Notes: generated by a model from the letters alone, not told the origin. A stretch of 28,780 nt of DNA from Firmicutes bacterium UBA2530 (GCA_002340985.1 DDNC01000014.1:25957-54736); one strand, 5' to 3'. Positions 8,154-16,532 are shown, numbered from the stretch's first letter. Numbers and translations are program-made.

Positions 8154-9227
8154 ATGTATCCTAAGTTGGTAATAGATTTAAAAAAGGTTAAGAACAATCT
8201 TGATAAAACAATTGAAATGGTAAAAGGCGCAGGCTGCTCTCTCATGATAGTTACAAAGGGATATTGTGCCGATATGGAGATTTACAAGCTGCTTGAGGAG
8301 TCAGATATCGACTATATAGCTGATTCAAGAATCCAGAATTTGAAAAAGTACGACGGTACAAAAAAAGAAAGGGTTCTTTTGCGTTTGCCTATGATATCTG
8401 AGGCGGAAGAGGTAGTTCGTCATGCTGATCTGTCATTAAACTCTGAAATAAAGACAATTCAAAAGCTGAATGAAGCAGCAGTAAAGCTTAATAAGAAACA
8501 TAAGATACTCCTTATGATTGACCTTGGAGATTTGAGAGAAGGCATATTCTTCAGAGATGAAGAAGAAATTTACCATGCTGTTGAAGAGATGCTTAAGCTT
8601 TCAAATATTGAGCTTTTCGGATTAGGAGTAAATCTCACATGCTACGGAGCTGTTATACCAAAAAAAGAAAATCTGTCTGTTCTTGTTGAAACAGCGGAAA
8701 AGATAGAAAATAAATTCAGCATTAAACTAAAAATGCTTTCAGGAGGTAATTCAAGCTCAGTTTATTTAATCGGCAAAAACCAGCTTCCTGAAAGAATAAA
8801 TAATTTAAGAGTAGGTGAAGCATTCCTGCTGGGAGATGAAACTGCTTACAGCCAGATGCTTGACAGCTTCTACGATGATGCATTCACATTAGAAGCTGAA
8901 ATAATTGAATTAAAAGAAAAACAATCAGTGCCCGTGGGAGAAACAGGAGTTGATGCCTTCGGCAACAGACCTGTTTACGAAGATTTGGGCGTTATAAAAA
9001 GAGCCATAATAGCAGTAGGAAGACAGGACGTAGATCCTGAAAACCTGCACCCTATAGACTCTGAAATATCCATATTGGGAGCAAGTTCTGACCACTTGAT
9101 TTTAAATGTGAACAACACTGGTAACAGATACAGTGTCGGTGATACAGTTAAATTCAAATTAAGTTATTCAAGCTTACTGAGGGCCACAACAAGCAGCGCA
9201 TACGTGGAAAAGGAATATATAAAATAA
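8154..9227 (+). CDS. orr: Ornithine racemase (PLP, alanine racemase fold)
   Basis: This 357-aa PLP enzyme racemises L-ornithine to D-ornithine, the substrate of OraSE. It starts at ATG 8154, one base after the preceding stop, with GGAG just inside the upstream gene. The PLP lysine is probably K35, in MIVTKGYCAD, at the end of the first beta strand as in alanine-racemase-fold enzymes. LLMIDLGDLREG and MLSGGNSSSVYL fit barrel strands and the phosphate-binding loop. It resembles the N-terminal-barrel amino acid racemases (YhfX-like) in general layout. It is the last gene of the operon and is followed by a strong terminator. The operon context makes ornithine the likely substrate. Confidence 0.93.
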   Translation: MYPKLVIDLKKVKNNLDKTIEMVKGAGCSLMIVTKGYCADMEIYKLLEESDIDYIADSRIQNLKKYDGTKKERVLLRLPMISEAEEVVRHADLSLNSEIKTIQKLNEAAVKLNKKHKILLMIDLGDLREGIFFRDEEEIYHAVEEMLKLSNIELFGLGVNLTCYGAVIPKKENLSVLVETAEKIENKFSIKLKMLSGGNSSSVYLIGKNQLPERINNLRVGEAFLLGDETAYSQMLDSFYDDAFTLEAEIIELKEKQSVPVGETGVDAFGNRPVYEDLGVIKRAIIAVGRQDVDPENLHPIDSEISILGASSDHLILNVNNTGNRYSVGDTVKFKLSYSSLLRATTSSAYVEKEYIK

Positions 9228-9233
9228 ACAGTT

Positions 9234-9266
9234 AAGGCGTGCCTCAAATAATGAGGCGCGCCTTTT
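9234..9266 (+). terminator. Terminator of the ornithine operon
   Basis: AAGGCGTGCCTCA (9234-9246) pairs with TGAGGCGCGCCTT (9252-9264) over 13 bp with one G-T pair, a 5-base loop and a short T run. It lies between the convergent orr and glycosyltransferase genes and may act in both directions, although the T-tract on the minus side is poor. Confidence 0.88.
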
Positions 9267-9280
9267 ATAAAATCTCAAGA

Positions 9281-10537
9281 TTACTGTCTTACTTCTTCTA
9301 TAGATTTAACAATGCTGTGTGTAATTGGCTTCCATTCAATTCTCTTGTAAAGTGCCACTATTGAAATCGGAATGTAAGTGAAGATGAACAGGGGAAATGT
9401 GAACATATATTTGATTTTTTTCAAGGTTGTCGAATTGATTTTCTTCCACTCTGTTACAGTTGTTATAAAGCCTATAGCAAACAACACCGAGTATGAATTA
9501 ACGCCGGACATTATTATGGCTCCCGAGGTCTCCTGTATTATTTCAGGATATATTTCAATATTTATTAAACCAATCGTGAGAAATATAAGGTTTATGCCCA
9601 CACTTAGCAGTGATAAAAACAACGCCGGACATATGGTTACAAACATATCGTAGCATGAGAAACTTCGTTTTGTGAAAATACTTTTAAACAACTCTTTTCC
9701 GTACTTGCCGAATACCTGGTAAAAACCCTTTGCCCATCGAAGCCTTTGATGCCATGACTGCTCAAACAGATAAGGTTGCTCATCGTACAATACGGCTGCT
9801 CCACAATAACCTATGATTTCTCCATGTATTACATTATCTACTGAAAATTCAATATCCTCAGTCAGTAAATGATGCTTCCATCCGTTGTTCTTTCTGATTA
9901 TTTCATCGCTTACCATAAATCCCGTTCCTGAAATAGCACAACTTGTATTTAGTATCATTCTGGAGTTATTCAGGTATTTCGCCTCTCTTAAAAACCAAAG
10001 AGAATAACCGGCGGACAGCCAGTTTGTATCATAATTCTTGGAATTACGGTAGCTTGTTACTATTTTGTATCCGTTGTCAAAGACCTTGTTCATTTCAGTG
10101 ATGTAATTTTCATCCAGCAGATTATCTGCATCAAACACAAAATAACCATCATATTTTTTTGAGCTGTTCATAATAAGCTTGAATGCATAATCTAATGCGT
10201 AGCCTTTGCCAACATACTGTCTGTTAAATCTTTCAAAAACAGTCGCTCCCGCAGCACGTGCCACTTCAGCGGTATTGTCGGTACAGTTGTCCGCCACCAC
10301 ATATATGTCAACAAGTGATGAAGGATATTTCTGCTTTTGAATACTCTTTATAAGATGAGTGATAACAGCGCTTTCATTCCTTGCGGCAATTACCACCGCA
10401 TAGGGGTGATTTCTACCTGCCTCAAGAACTTTACCATTTCTGAACAATCCCACCAGCACATAGTAAAACTGGTAAGAATAAAATGCTGTAAATAATATAA
10501 ATATAACTATATTGAATATGCTAATAAACGATAACAA
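9281..10537 (-). CDS. Membrane-bound processive family 2 glycosyltransferase
   Basis: This 418-aa inner-membrane protein has one N-terminal TM segment (about residues 4-30), a GT-A catalytic domain and about three C-terminal TM segments. Motifs are VIAARNES (49-56), DAD (136-138) for metal/UDP binding, TED (226-228) with the catalytic base, and QRLRW (264-268), the QxxRW signature of processive synthases such as cellulose, hyaluronan or poly-GlcNAc synthases. The TTG at 10537 is chosen as start. It follows GGAGG by seven bases, and the only upstream ATG (10600) lies before the predicted transcription start. The gene stands alone, without accessory polysaccharide genes, so the product is unknown. 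Confidence 0.85.
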   Translation of the reverse strand: MLSFISIFNIVIFILFTAFYSYQFYYVLVGLFRNGKVLEAGRNHPYAVVIAARNESAVITHLIKSIQKQKYPSSLVDIYVVADNCTDNTAEVARAAGATVFERFNRQYVGKGYALDYAFKLIMNSSKKYDGYFVFDADNLLDENYITEMNKVFDNGYKIVTSYRNSKNYDTNWLSAGYSLWFLREAKYLNNSRMILNTSCAISGTGFMVSDEIIRKNNGWKHHLLTEDIEFSVDNVIHGEIIGYCGAAVLYDEQPYLFEQSWHQRLRWAKGFYQVFGKYGKELFKSIFTKRSFSCYDMFVTICPALFLSLLSVGINLIFLTIGLINIEIYPEIIQETSGAIIMSGVNSYSVLFAIGFITTVTEWKKINSTTLKKIKYMFTFPLFIFTYIPISIVALYKRIEWKPITHSIVKSIEEVRQ

Positions 10538-10577
10538 TTTATAACCTCCATATTTTTGTCTACCCTTTTGCTTTGTA

Positions 10578-10605
10578 AGTATATCATTTCTACAAATCAA
10601 ATCAA
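10578..10605 (-). promoter_or_regulatory. Promoter of the glycosyltransferase gene
   Basis: On the minus strand TTGATT (-35, 10600-10605) is followed after 16 bases by TATACT (-10, 10578-10583), with an extended TGA just before the -10. The start site near 10571 leaves a leader of about 35 bases. It overlaps the 5' part of the longest open frame and so rules out the ATG start. Confidence 0.65.
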
Positions 10606-10889
10606 TTAAGGAATTCTTAACATTCGTTTAATTTTCAACGAAAACAATATAATACAGAATCCGTAATGTGAAGGTACTAATTATTATTTCGTTATTCAAT
10701 ATTTTTATGCTTTTTCATGTTTCCTTAATATGTAATTTTTTTATTGTAGCAAAAAGAAGTGGATGTTGTTCAATTAAATAAAATTTATAGAAAAATATAG
10801 AAATATGCTATATAATAAAATCAGGATGCTGAAACAGCAAATATAATGTTATAGACAATAAATTTGAAAAGAAATGTAATGGAGGTATC
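10606..10889. other. AT-rich divergent intergenic region
   Basis: No gene is seen between the glycosyltransferase promoter and the nitroreductase. On the plus strand TATAAT at 10811-10816 is a possible -10 for the nitroreductase, but it lacks a recognisable -35. A small perfect inverted repeat, TGCTG-AAA-CAGCA (10827-10839), just downstream is positioned like an operator. GGAGG at 10881-10885 is the ribosome binding site of the nitroreductase. Confidence 0.35.
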
Positions 10890-11615
10890 ATGAACGAAGT
10901 AATAGAATTATTGAAATCACATACATCTATCAGAAAATTTAACGACACAAAAATAACAGATGAACAAGTACATCATATCATTGATTCAGCAATGCGCGGG
11001 GCAACTGCCGGTAATATGATGTCTTACAGTATTATAAAAGTCAGCTCAAAAGAAACATTATCAAAGCTTGCAAAGAGCTGTGACAATCAGCCATTTATAG
11101 AAGGTGCAGATTTGGCATTATTGTTTGTTGTGGATAATTATAAATGGCACAGTTTTTTTGAACAACGAAATATTGCAGAAGTATTTCCTGATTATAAAGG
11201 CCCAAGCATAAGCGATTTTATGCTTGGCGTTCAGGACGGAATGATTGCTGCGCAAAATGCGGTAATGGCGGCAGAAAGCCTGGGACTTGGAACATGCTAT
11301 ATTGGTGATATAATGGAAAACTATGAGTACCATAAGGAGCTTTTTAATCTGCCTCAAAATACAATGCCCTTAACCTTAGTTGTAATGGGTAATTACGATA
11401 CCAAGCCACAAATCAGAGAACGGTTTGATAAATCATGTGTAGTATTTGATGAAGTATATCCGGAAATATCTGAAGGATTTATTAACAATATGTTTTCTAA
11501 AGAGGAATTTAAAGATTCGGATTTTGCGGTAAAGTTCTACAAAAGAAAAATTGATGCTCCATTTTTCAAAGAAATGCTCAGGTCAATAAAGAAATATATT
11601 AAAGAATGGGATTGA
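10890..11615 (+). CDS. Nitroreductase-family NAD(P)H-dependent flavin oxidoreductase
   Basis: This 241-aa FMN protein of the nitroreductase (NfsA/FRP-like) fold would transfer hydride from NAD(P)H to nitro, quinone or flavin acceptors in the cytoplasm. The N-terminus HTSIRKFNDTKI carries the SxRxF FMN-phosphate motif of the family, followed by ATAGNMMSYSIIKV. AAESLGLGTCYIGDI is the usual mid-protein FMN-binding segment. The start is ATG 10890, with GGAGG five bases upstream. Substrate cannot be inferred. The next gene, unrelated in sequence, starts 40 bases downstream after its own AGGAG and could be cotranscribed. Confidence 0.85.
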   Translation: MNEVIELLKSHTSIRKFNDTKITDEQVHHIIDSAMRGATAGNMMSYSIIKVSSKETLSKLAKSCDNQPFIEGADLALLFVVDNYKWHSFFEQRNIAEVFPDYKGPSISDFMLGVQDGMIAAQNAVMAAESLGLGTCYIGDIMENYEYHKELFNLPQNTMPLTLVVMGNYDTKPQIRERFDKSCVVFDEVYPEISEGFINNMFSKEEFKDSDFAVKFYKRKIDAPFFKEMLRSIKKYIKEWD

Positions 11616-11655
11616 CATTCAAAAAATTCATCTCATAAAAAATTTATAGGAGTTA

Positions 11656-12699
11656 ATGAGTATGAACATTAGGTATTTACAAAAGCTTTTATCAAGAGTT
11701 GATGAAATAAAAATAATCGGTAAAAAATCAGAAATTGATGATATTGTTTTTAATGTTGCAGGAATATTGAGATATGGGCAGCAATTGCGTCTTATTATGC
11801 TGGAATATAATGAGCAGTATTGTCAGCAAATAGAAGAAAGGGAGATATCCGACCTTTGTAATGTAAGACAGACACCTGCAAGTAACAGAATTTCGTTAAA
11901 GAGTAAGGAGATAGTTACTCAGTACTTTAGATTTATACGGAATGTAAAAATTGGTGATTTAGAATTTGAAGTGAACGGGTCGGAGAATCGCCGTCTTAAT
12001 ATTCAGGATGGTGAAAGTATCTTGTTTCTATCTGAATTATTAAGAAATGGGTGGGAACCTGAAGGGGTTGACTATCAAAATATTGACATGTTGTTTTTAA
12101 ACAGCATTGAGTTAGTCGGTGATTTTGATAAAATACCTGATTTTAAAGGTACATCTTTACACTTTATTATGAACAAGGATAACGTTTCATACTTAGCAGA
12201 GCTCCCTGTTACTCTTACAGTAAACGGAGAATATCCGGATAAGCTATGGTTCAAAAATAAAGATACAGGTGAAGAAAATTGGGTTCAAATAAACAGGGTT
12301 TATCTTATGAATATGTGGGATGAAATGGAAAAGACATTCTCATCACCGAAGCTTTTAGAGCAAATGACTAAAGAACAGATTGATACGGCAAAAAAAGACT
12401 TTGAAGAAAGGTTTGCAGAAATTTGCCCCAAAAATATGTGCTATCCGGTTGTTGAATATGAATGTGAAGAATACATTTCACTTCAGTTTTATACGAAAGA
12501 ATTTCTTGAATCAGCACCTGTTCATAAAAGCGGCAGTAGTATGGGATTCATAATGAGCGCTGAAAATACAACAGGAATTTTAGGAATGAAACTAAAAGCA
12601 GCAATTATACAAGAGCCGGTTCCGGCAAATACAGTCAGCATAGAAGCAGAACTGTTCCAATATTATAAGACTGTTACTCCTGATGATATTATAATATAG
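11656..12699 (+). CDS. Uncharacterised 347-aa protein
   Basis: I do not recognise this protein. It starts at ATG 11656, after AGGAG; a second in-frame ATG at 11662 is possible. There is no signal peptide or membrane segment, so it is probably cytoplasmic. It is acidic, with a mixed alpha/beta pattern. Charged, coiled-coil-like stretches occur around residues 210-265 (DEMEKTF, KDFEERF), and an FIMN/FIMSAEN motif recurs near 170 and 300, hinting at an internal duplication. It lies between a nitroreductase and a MerR-type regulator that has its own promoter. Codon use resembles the neighbours. No function is proposed. Confidence 0.7.
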   Translation: MSMNIRYLQKLLSRVDEIKIIGKKSEIDDIVFNVAGILRYGQQLRLIMLEYNEQYCQQIEEREISDLCNVRQTPASNRISLKSKEIVTQYFRFIRNVKIGDLEFEVNGSENRRLNIQDGESILFLSELLRNGWEPEGVDYQNIDMLFLNSIELVGDFDKIPDFKGTSLHFIMNKDNVSYLAELPVTLTVNGEYPDKLWFKNKDTGEENWVQINRVYLMNMWDEMEKTFSSPKLLEQMTKEQIDTAKKDFEERFAEICPKNMCYPVVEYECEEYISLQFYTKEFLESAPVHKSGSSMGFIMSAENTTGILGMKLKAAIIQEPVPANTVSIEAELFQYYKTVTPDDIII

Positions 12700-12760
12700 G
12701 GATGAGAAGTTGCCTTAAAATGCCAGTCTCCTAAAATATCATGTATCTAAGTAAAAGGTG

Positions 12761-12769
12761 TGGTATAAT
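12761..12769 (+). promoter_or_regulatory. Extended -10 promoter of the MerR-type gene
   Basis: TGG-TATAAT (12761-12769) is an extended -10 element 30 bases before the start codon. The hexamer 17 bases upstream (ATGTAT) is a poor -35, which extended -10 promoters tolerate. GGAG lies ahead of ATG 12799. Confidence 0.5.
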
Positions 12770-12798
12770 AATACGAGATTGGTTGAGCAGGAGTAATT

Positions 12799-14016
12799 AT
12801 GAAAATAGGTAAATTTGCTAAATTGCATAATGTAAGTCAGGATACAATACGCCATTATATAGACTTAGGACTGTTGGTTGCTGAAAAGAAAGGTGGTCAG
12901 TACCAATTTAGTGATACAGATTGCAGTGACATGAAAAAGATAATCGAATATAAAAATATGAGTTTTTCTTTAGGCGAAATTCAAAAAATATTGACTATGC
13001 AGCGTATAAGCGGAGAAAATTCTAATTCATTCAGAAAATTGTTCTTGCCATATTTAGAAAAAAAGAAAAAAGAAAATGAGAAGGTAATTTTACAATTAAA
13101 TAATATAAATAATTCATTAAAGGAAAAAATTAATTATATTAAGCAGCACGAAAATAAAGAGGTGCAAAAACTGGGATTTCCCATATCATCACTACAATTG
13201 CTTAAGTGTCCCGCGTGTCACAAGCAATTGAATTTGTCAGAGGGAATAATTGAGAATAACAATGTGATTGAAGCAGTTATAAATTGTGGCTGCGGGTTCA
13301 CTGCAAAGATAGAAGAAGGGATGTATGTTGACAAGAGGTATGTACGTACAAAGCTGGTGAATGGGAAACGGATGCCTTCAAAGGAAGAATATCTGGCTTC
13401 TTCTTCCACTCAATATAACAATTTTTTATATAAAGGAATGGCATTATTAGTAGAGCAGATAAATAAATATCAGGGGGAACCAAAATACATACTCGAATTA
13501 GATCATTGCGTGGGATTTTTTCTTATGCAATTTATAAAATATCTGCCTGCAGACGCTACTTACATACTTATTGACTATGACTACGAAAGGCTTGGAAATT
13601 TAAAAAGGGATTTGGAAAGCTACTATAACCACAAAAATTTCATTTTTTTATGCTGTAATTACGAAAGTCTGCCATTAAGAGATTCGTTTGCTGATATTAT
13701 AATTGATTATCAAATGACAAACAAATATGAAGAATTAACAGGTGAAAAACTATATGATTTAATGTTGCCATTATTGACTGCAAAGGGAATTATTTGTGGA
13801 GTATATTCATATAAGGAAGCACAAAGCTACAAGCATGACGAGTTGAAAAACCTTTATGATAAAACTAAAATGCAGGAATTAATGGATAATTATAATTTAA
13901 AGCTGCTGTATTCAACTGATGTAGGTCCTTTCACAGAAGGTGTATCCAGCGTTGGAGATATAAGGCACCAGAAAATGTTTCAAGCAATATATTTATGTAA
14001 TAAAATCATGGGATAA
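12799..14016 (+). CDS. MerR-type HTH regulator fused to a Cys-pair module and a methyltransferase-like domain
   Basis: This 405-aa protein has three parts. Residues 1-70 are a MerR winged helix (MKIGKFAKLHNVSQDTIRHY, with the usual DLGLL wing), followed by a coiled-coil dimerisation helix (85-120). Residues 137-165 hold CPAC and CGCGF, four cysteines that fit a zinc ribbon. Residues 228-400 look like a Rossmann methyltransferase: ILELDHCVGFF at the SAM-loop position, LIDYD as motif II, SFADIIIDY as motif IV. The SAM loop lacks the usual GxGxG, so catalysis may be lost and the domain may sense a ligand. The gene stands alone with its own promoter and terminator. The target is unknown. Confidence 0.75.
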   Translation: MKIGKFAKLHNVSQDTIRHYIDLGLLVAEKKGGQYQFSDTDCSDMKKIIEYKNMSFSLGEIQKILTMQRISGENSNSFRKLFLPYLEKKKKENEKVILQLNNINNSLKEKINYIKQHENKEVQKLGFPISSLQLLKCPACHKQLNLSEGIIENNNVIEAVINCGCGFTAKIEEGMYVDKRYVRTKLVNGKRMPSKEEYLASSSTQYNNFLYKGMALLVEQINKYQGEPKYILELDHCVGFFLMQFIKYLPADATYILIDYDYERLGNLKRDLESYYNHKNFIFLCCNYESLPLRDSFADIIIDYQMTNKYEELTGEKLYDLMLPLLTAKGIICGVYSYKEAQSYKHDELKNLYDKTKMQELMDNYNLKLLYSTDVGPFTEGVSSVGDIRHQKMFQAIYLCNKIMG

Positions 14017-14065
14017 CACCATGTTTGATATATAACAAGCAACAATTTGTGCTTTTAAACACTTT

Positions 14066-14090
14066 ACCTTGGGTGAGCCCAAGGTTTTTT
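14066..14090 (+). terminator. Terminator of the MerR-type gene
   Basis: ACCTTGGG (14066-14073) and CCCAAGGT (14078-14085) form an 8-bp perfect stem with a TGAG loop, followed by T6-G-T5. It is a canonical intrinsic terminator. Confidence 0.92.
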
Positions 14091-14124
14091 GTTTTTATGA
14101 CTAAAAAGCCACATAAATTTGTAC

Positions 14125-14155
14125 TTGACATGGATTTCGCTCCATTATTTAAGAT
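14125..14155 (+). promoter_or_regulatory. Promoter of the flavin reductase
   Basis: A consensus -35, TTGACA, lies at 14125-14130. The -10 is ambiguous: TATTTA at 14146-14151 has a short 15-base spacer and TAAGAT at 14150-14155 a long 19-base one. Either start falls just upstream of or within the palindrome at 14167-14184. Confidence 0.5.
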
Positions 14156-14166
14156 AAACATTAAGC

Positions 14167-14184
14167 TTGTTAATATATTAACCT
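14167..14184 (+). promoter_or_regulatory. Rex-like redox operator
   Basis: TTGTTAATATATTAACCT matches the Rex consensus TTGTTAA-N4-TTAACAA at 12 of 14 defined positions and contains the perfect palindrome GTTAATATATTAAC. It lies just downstream of the promoter and upstream of the GGAGG of the flavin reductase, a position suited to repression that is relieved at high NADH/NAD+. No rex gene lies in the window. Confidence 0.6.
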
Positions 14185-14203
14185 AAATATAATGGAGGTA
14201 GCA

Positions 14204-16009
14204 ATGAAAGGAAAGATATCAAGAATTTTAACATGCATTATAATAACCATGCTTTTAATATTAGGAATGGTTGGTTGTGCAGACAAAGAAAAAGGTACAT
14301 CTGCCAAGGAAGATGCATTATTTAAAGCAGGAACATATACTTCTACAGTTAAAGGACATAATGGTGATCTAAAGGCAGAAGTGGAATTAAATGACACATC
14401 AATAGTGTCTGTTAAGGTATTAGAGCATGCAGAAACACAGGGGTTAGGGGATGTAGCTATTGAACGTATTACATCTGAAATTTCGGAAGGACAAACATTG
14501 GCTGTAGATACTGTTACAGGTGCAACTGTAACGTCAAAAGCAGTTTTAGCTGCAGTTGAAGATTGCATCAAACAGGCCGGCGGCGATGTAGAAGCTCTTA
14601 AAGCAAAAGAAAGTGCAAATAAAAATGATGGTAAAGAAATTGAACTGACTACGGACATAGTAGTCGTGGGTGCAGGCGGAACAGGGTTAACAGCAGCCGC
14701 TTCAGCTTATGAAAACGGTGCAGATGTAATAGTATTGGAAAAGCTGGCAATAACAGGGGGGTCAACGGCATTGTCAGGAGGTGGAGTTTCTGCAACGGAT
14801 ACTAAATTTCAGCGTGAATTAGGTATTACTGATACAAAAGAATCATGGATGCAGCTTTGGAAGGAGCGTCAGGCTACAAGTAATCCTGATAGCATTTACC
14901 CTGATTATAATTTTGTAGATAGATTTATGGATGAAGCTGTTATAACGACTGAATGGCTTGTTGATTATGTTGGGCACAAGTATGGCAGCGTAGAAGGCTA
15001 CGGAGTGGATTATGTTAAAAGAATTCACTTCCCTGCTGAAGTTGATGGAAAAAAGAGCGGGGCAGCCTTTATACAAAGTATAGAAAATTTCTTAAAAAAG
15101 AACAATGTCAAAATTATGACTGAAACTAAAGCAACAGAACTGATTACAGATGAAAAAGGAGATGTAATCGGTGTTAAGGCAGAAGGTAAAGACGGTAATA
15201 TAATAATCCATGCAAAAAAGGTGATTTTAGCAGCAGGTGGATTTGCTAAAAACGAAGAGCTTTTGAAAAGATTTGCTCCGAAGTTAGCCGGAACAGCTGA
15301 AATAAGTGCTGCTTCAGCAGGACATACAGGCGATGGAATAATAATGGCAGAAAAAATCGGTGCAGCTTTATATGAAGAGCCCTGGTCTATCGGACTGTCA
15401 TTTGGAGCAAAAGTAGAAGGAACCGGAGGCTTAGCCTGGGATTGGACCAAAGTTCTTGTAAATGAAAAAGGTGAGCGTTTCATAAACGAAGAAACTCATT
15501 ATGCAATAGTTACAAATATTGTTTCGCAGCAAGAGACGCCTTGGGTAATTTTAGATTCAAGTGAAGCAAATTCAAAGATTATTGAATCTCTTGAAACAGC
15601 ATTATCTACAGGAGAGGTTGTTAAAGCTGGTACTTATGAAGAGTTAGCCAAAGCTATGGGAGTTCCTGAGGCATCACTTGCAAAAACTATGTCGGATTAT
15701 AATGCCGGAGCAAAAGAAGGGAAGGATAACCTTGGTAAAAGCAGCAACTTTTTAGTACCAATAGAAACGGCACCTTATTATGCTTTAAAAATTTATCCAA
15801 AAACAATGGGGACATTTGGAGGGGTAAAAACTAATGAAAACTTCCAAGTTTTGCGTGAAGACGGAAGTATAATAAATAACTTGTATGCCGGTGGAGAATG
15901 CGCGAACAGAGTATTATACAACCAGGTATATATGTCAGGAAGTGCAGTTCAATTTGCTGCAACAAGCGGACGTATGTCCGGAGCGCATGCAGCACAAAGC
16001 ATAAAATAA
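14204..16009 (+). CDS. Lipoprotein FMN/FAD reductase (fumarate/urocanate reductase-like)
   Basis: This 601-aa extracytoplasmic flavoprotein starts at ATG 14204, after GGAGG; an in-frame upstream ATG overlaps that site. A lipoprotein signal peptide ends at LGMVGC with C25. An FMN-binding domain (about 40-125) contains D102-TVTGAT, the ApbE flavinylation motif, so FMN should be bound covalently at T108. Residues 150-600 form the FAD-binding fumarate-reductase domain: VVGAGGTG (154-161), LEKLAITGGSTALSGGG, and the C-terminal YMSGSAVQFAATSGRMSGAH. There is no CxxCH heme motif. The family reduces fumarate, urocanate or other enoates as electron acceptors; the substrate here is unknown. The Rex-like operator suggests a role in NADH disposal. 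Confidence 0.88.
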   Translation: MKGKISRILTCIIITMLLILGMVGCADKEKGTSAKEDALFKAGTYTSTVKGHNGDLKAEVELNDTSIVSVKVLEHAETQGLGDVAIERITSEISEGQTLAVDTVTGATVTSKAVLAAVEDCIKQAGGDVEALKAKESANKNDGKEIELTTDIVVVGAGGTGLTAAASAYENGADVIVLEKLAITGGSTALSGGGVSATDTKFQRELGITDTKESWMQLWKERQATSNPDSIYPDYNFVDRFMDEAVITTEWLVDYVGHKYGSVEGYGVDYVKRIHFPAEVDGKKSGAAFIQSIENFLKKNNVKIMTETKATELITDEKGDVIGVKAEGKDGNIIIHAKKVILAAGGFAKNEELLKRFAPKLAGTAEISAASAGHTGDGIIMAEKIGAALYEEPWSIGLSFGAKVEGTGGLAWDWTKVLVNEKGERFINEETHYAIVTNIVSQQETPWVILDSSEANSKIIESLETALSTGEVVKAGTYEELAKAMGVPEASLAKTMSDYNAGAKEGKDNLGKSSNFLVPIETAPYYALKIYPKTMGTFGGVKTNENFQVLREDGSIINNLYAGGECANRVLYNQVYMSGSAVQFAATSGRMSGAHAAQSIK

Positions 16010-16029
16010 ATTTGATAGAAATAAATATA

Positions 16030-16072
16030 CTAAGACCTGATGCCATTACAAACAATGGTTTTCAGGTCTTAG
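16030..16072 (+). terminator. Stem-loop after the flavin reductase
   Basis: CTAAGACCTGA (16030-16040) pairs perfectly with TCAGGTCTTAG (16062-16072); the loop closes further with CCATT/AATGG (16043-16047/16054-16058). No clear T-tract follows, so it may be a weak terminator or a 3'-end stabiliser. Confidence 0.55.
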
Positions 16073-16197
16073 TGCTCTTAATTCAAGATATACCCTTTAT
16101 AAATTGAAACACAGTAATAACAGCTATAGTGAATATGCTATGAACTATATTAATTTAAGAATTTTGAAGAAAAATTTGCTATTAATTGTTAATGCTA

Positions 16198-16226
16198 TTG
16201 CAAAATACTGTAATGTGATGTATAAT
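16198..16226 (+). promoter_or_regulatory. Promoter of the riboswitch-SLH protein transcript
   Basis: TTGCAA (-35, 16198-16203), a 17-base spacer and a consensus TATAAT (-10, 16221-16226). Transcription near 16233 gives a leader of about 300 bases carrying the riboswitch and terminator. The remainder of 16073-16197 is AT-rich and shows nothing recognisable. Confidence 0.7.
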
Positions 16227-16313
16227 TTAACAATAAGGTAATATAATAACAGGGAAATTTAATTGATTTAACGTAACAGCACAGGTGCTAAGCAGAATGG
16301 CCAATATCATAAA

Positions 16314-16407
16314 GCAATTGTTAAGGGCAAACCTGCCGAAAGGCAGGGACGCAAAGCCAGGAGCTTAAAACGGGTCTTCATTGAGACTGTCAAGGTTGTC
16401 CGGTTGC
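16314..16407 (+). ncRNA. c-di-GMP-I (GEMM-I) riboswitch aptamer
   Basis: P1 is GCAATTG (16314-16320) with CGGTTGC (16401-16407). The conserved GGGCAAACC block is followed by CCTGCC-GAAA-GGCAGG (16332-16347), a stem with the GNRA tetraloop that docks into the third helix. The signature GGGACGCAAAGCC follows (16346-16358), then the variable helix GTCT/AGAC (16373-16376/16384-16387) and its receptor. This organisation is diagnostic of GEMM-I. It lies in the leader of the SLH surface protein, so cellular c-di-GMP controls that protein. Confidence 0.95.
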
Positions 16408-16466
16408 CACATACTTCATTATGCTTTTTATTAAATAAAAAGAAAATGGATATGGTGGCTTTTTTT
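16406..16466 (+). terminator. Riboswitch-associated terminator
   Basis: GCCAC (16406-16410) pairs with GTGGC (16455-16459), with additional pairs CATT/AATG and CTTTTTAT/ATAAAAAG inside, followed by seven T residues (16460-16466). The 5' arm shares two bases with the 3' strand of riboswitch P1, so aptamer folding and termination compete. Confidence 0.75.
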
Positions 16467-16532
16467 ATAGGGACAATTATGCTGAGAAGTTATAAGTGTC
16501 ATTAAAATGTATTTTATGGGGAGGAAAATGAA

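Noticed and set aside
10538..10600. ATG-initiated longer form of the glycosyltransferase
   Set aside because: A promoter lies within this stretch, with transcription starting downstream of the ATG; the TTG at 10537 has a good GGAGG.
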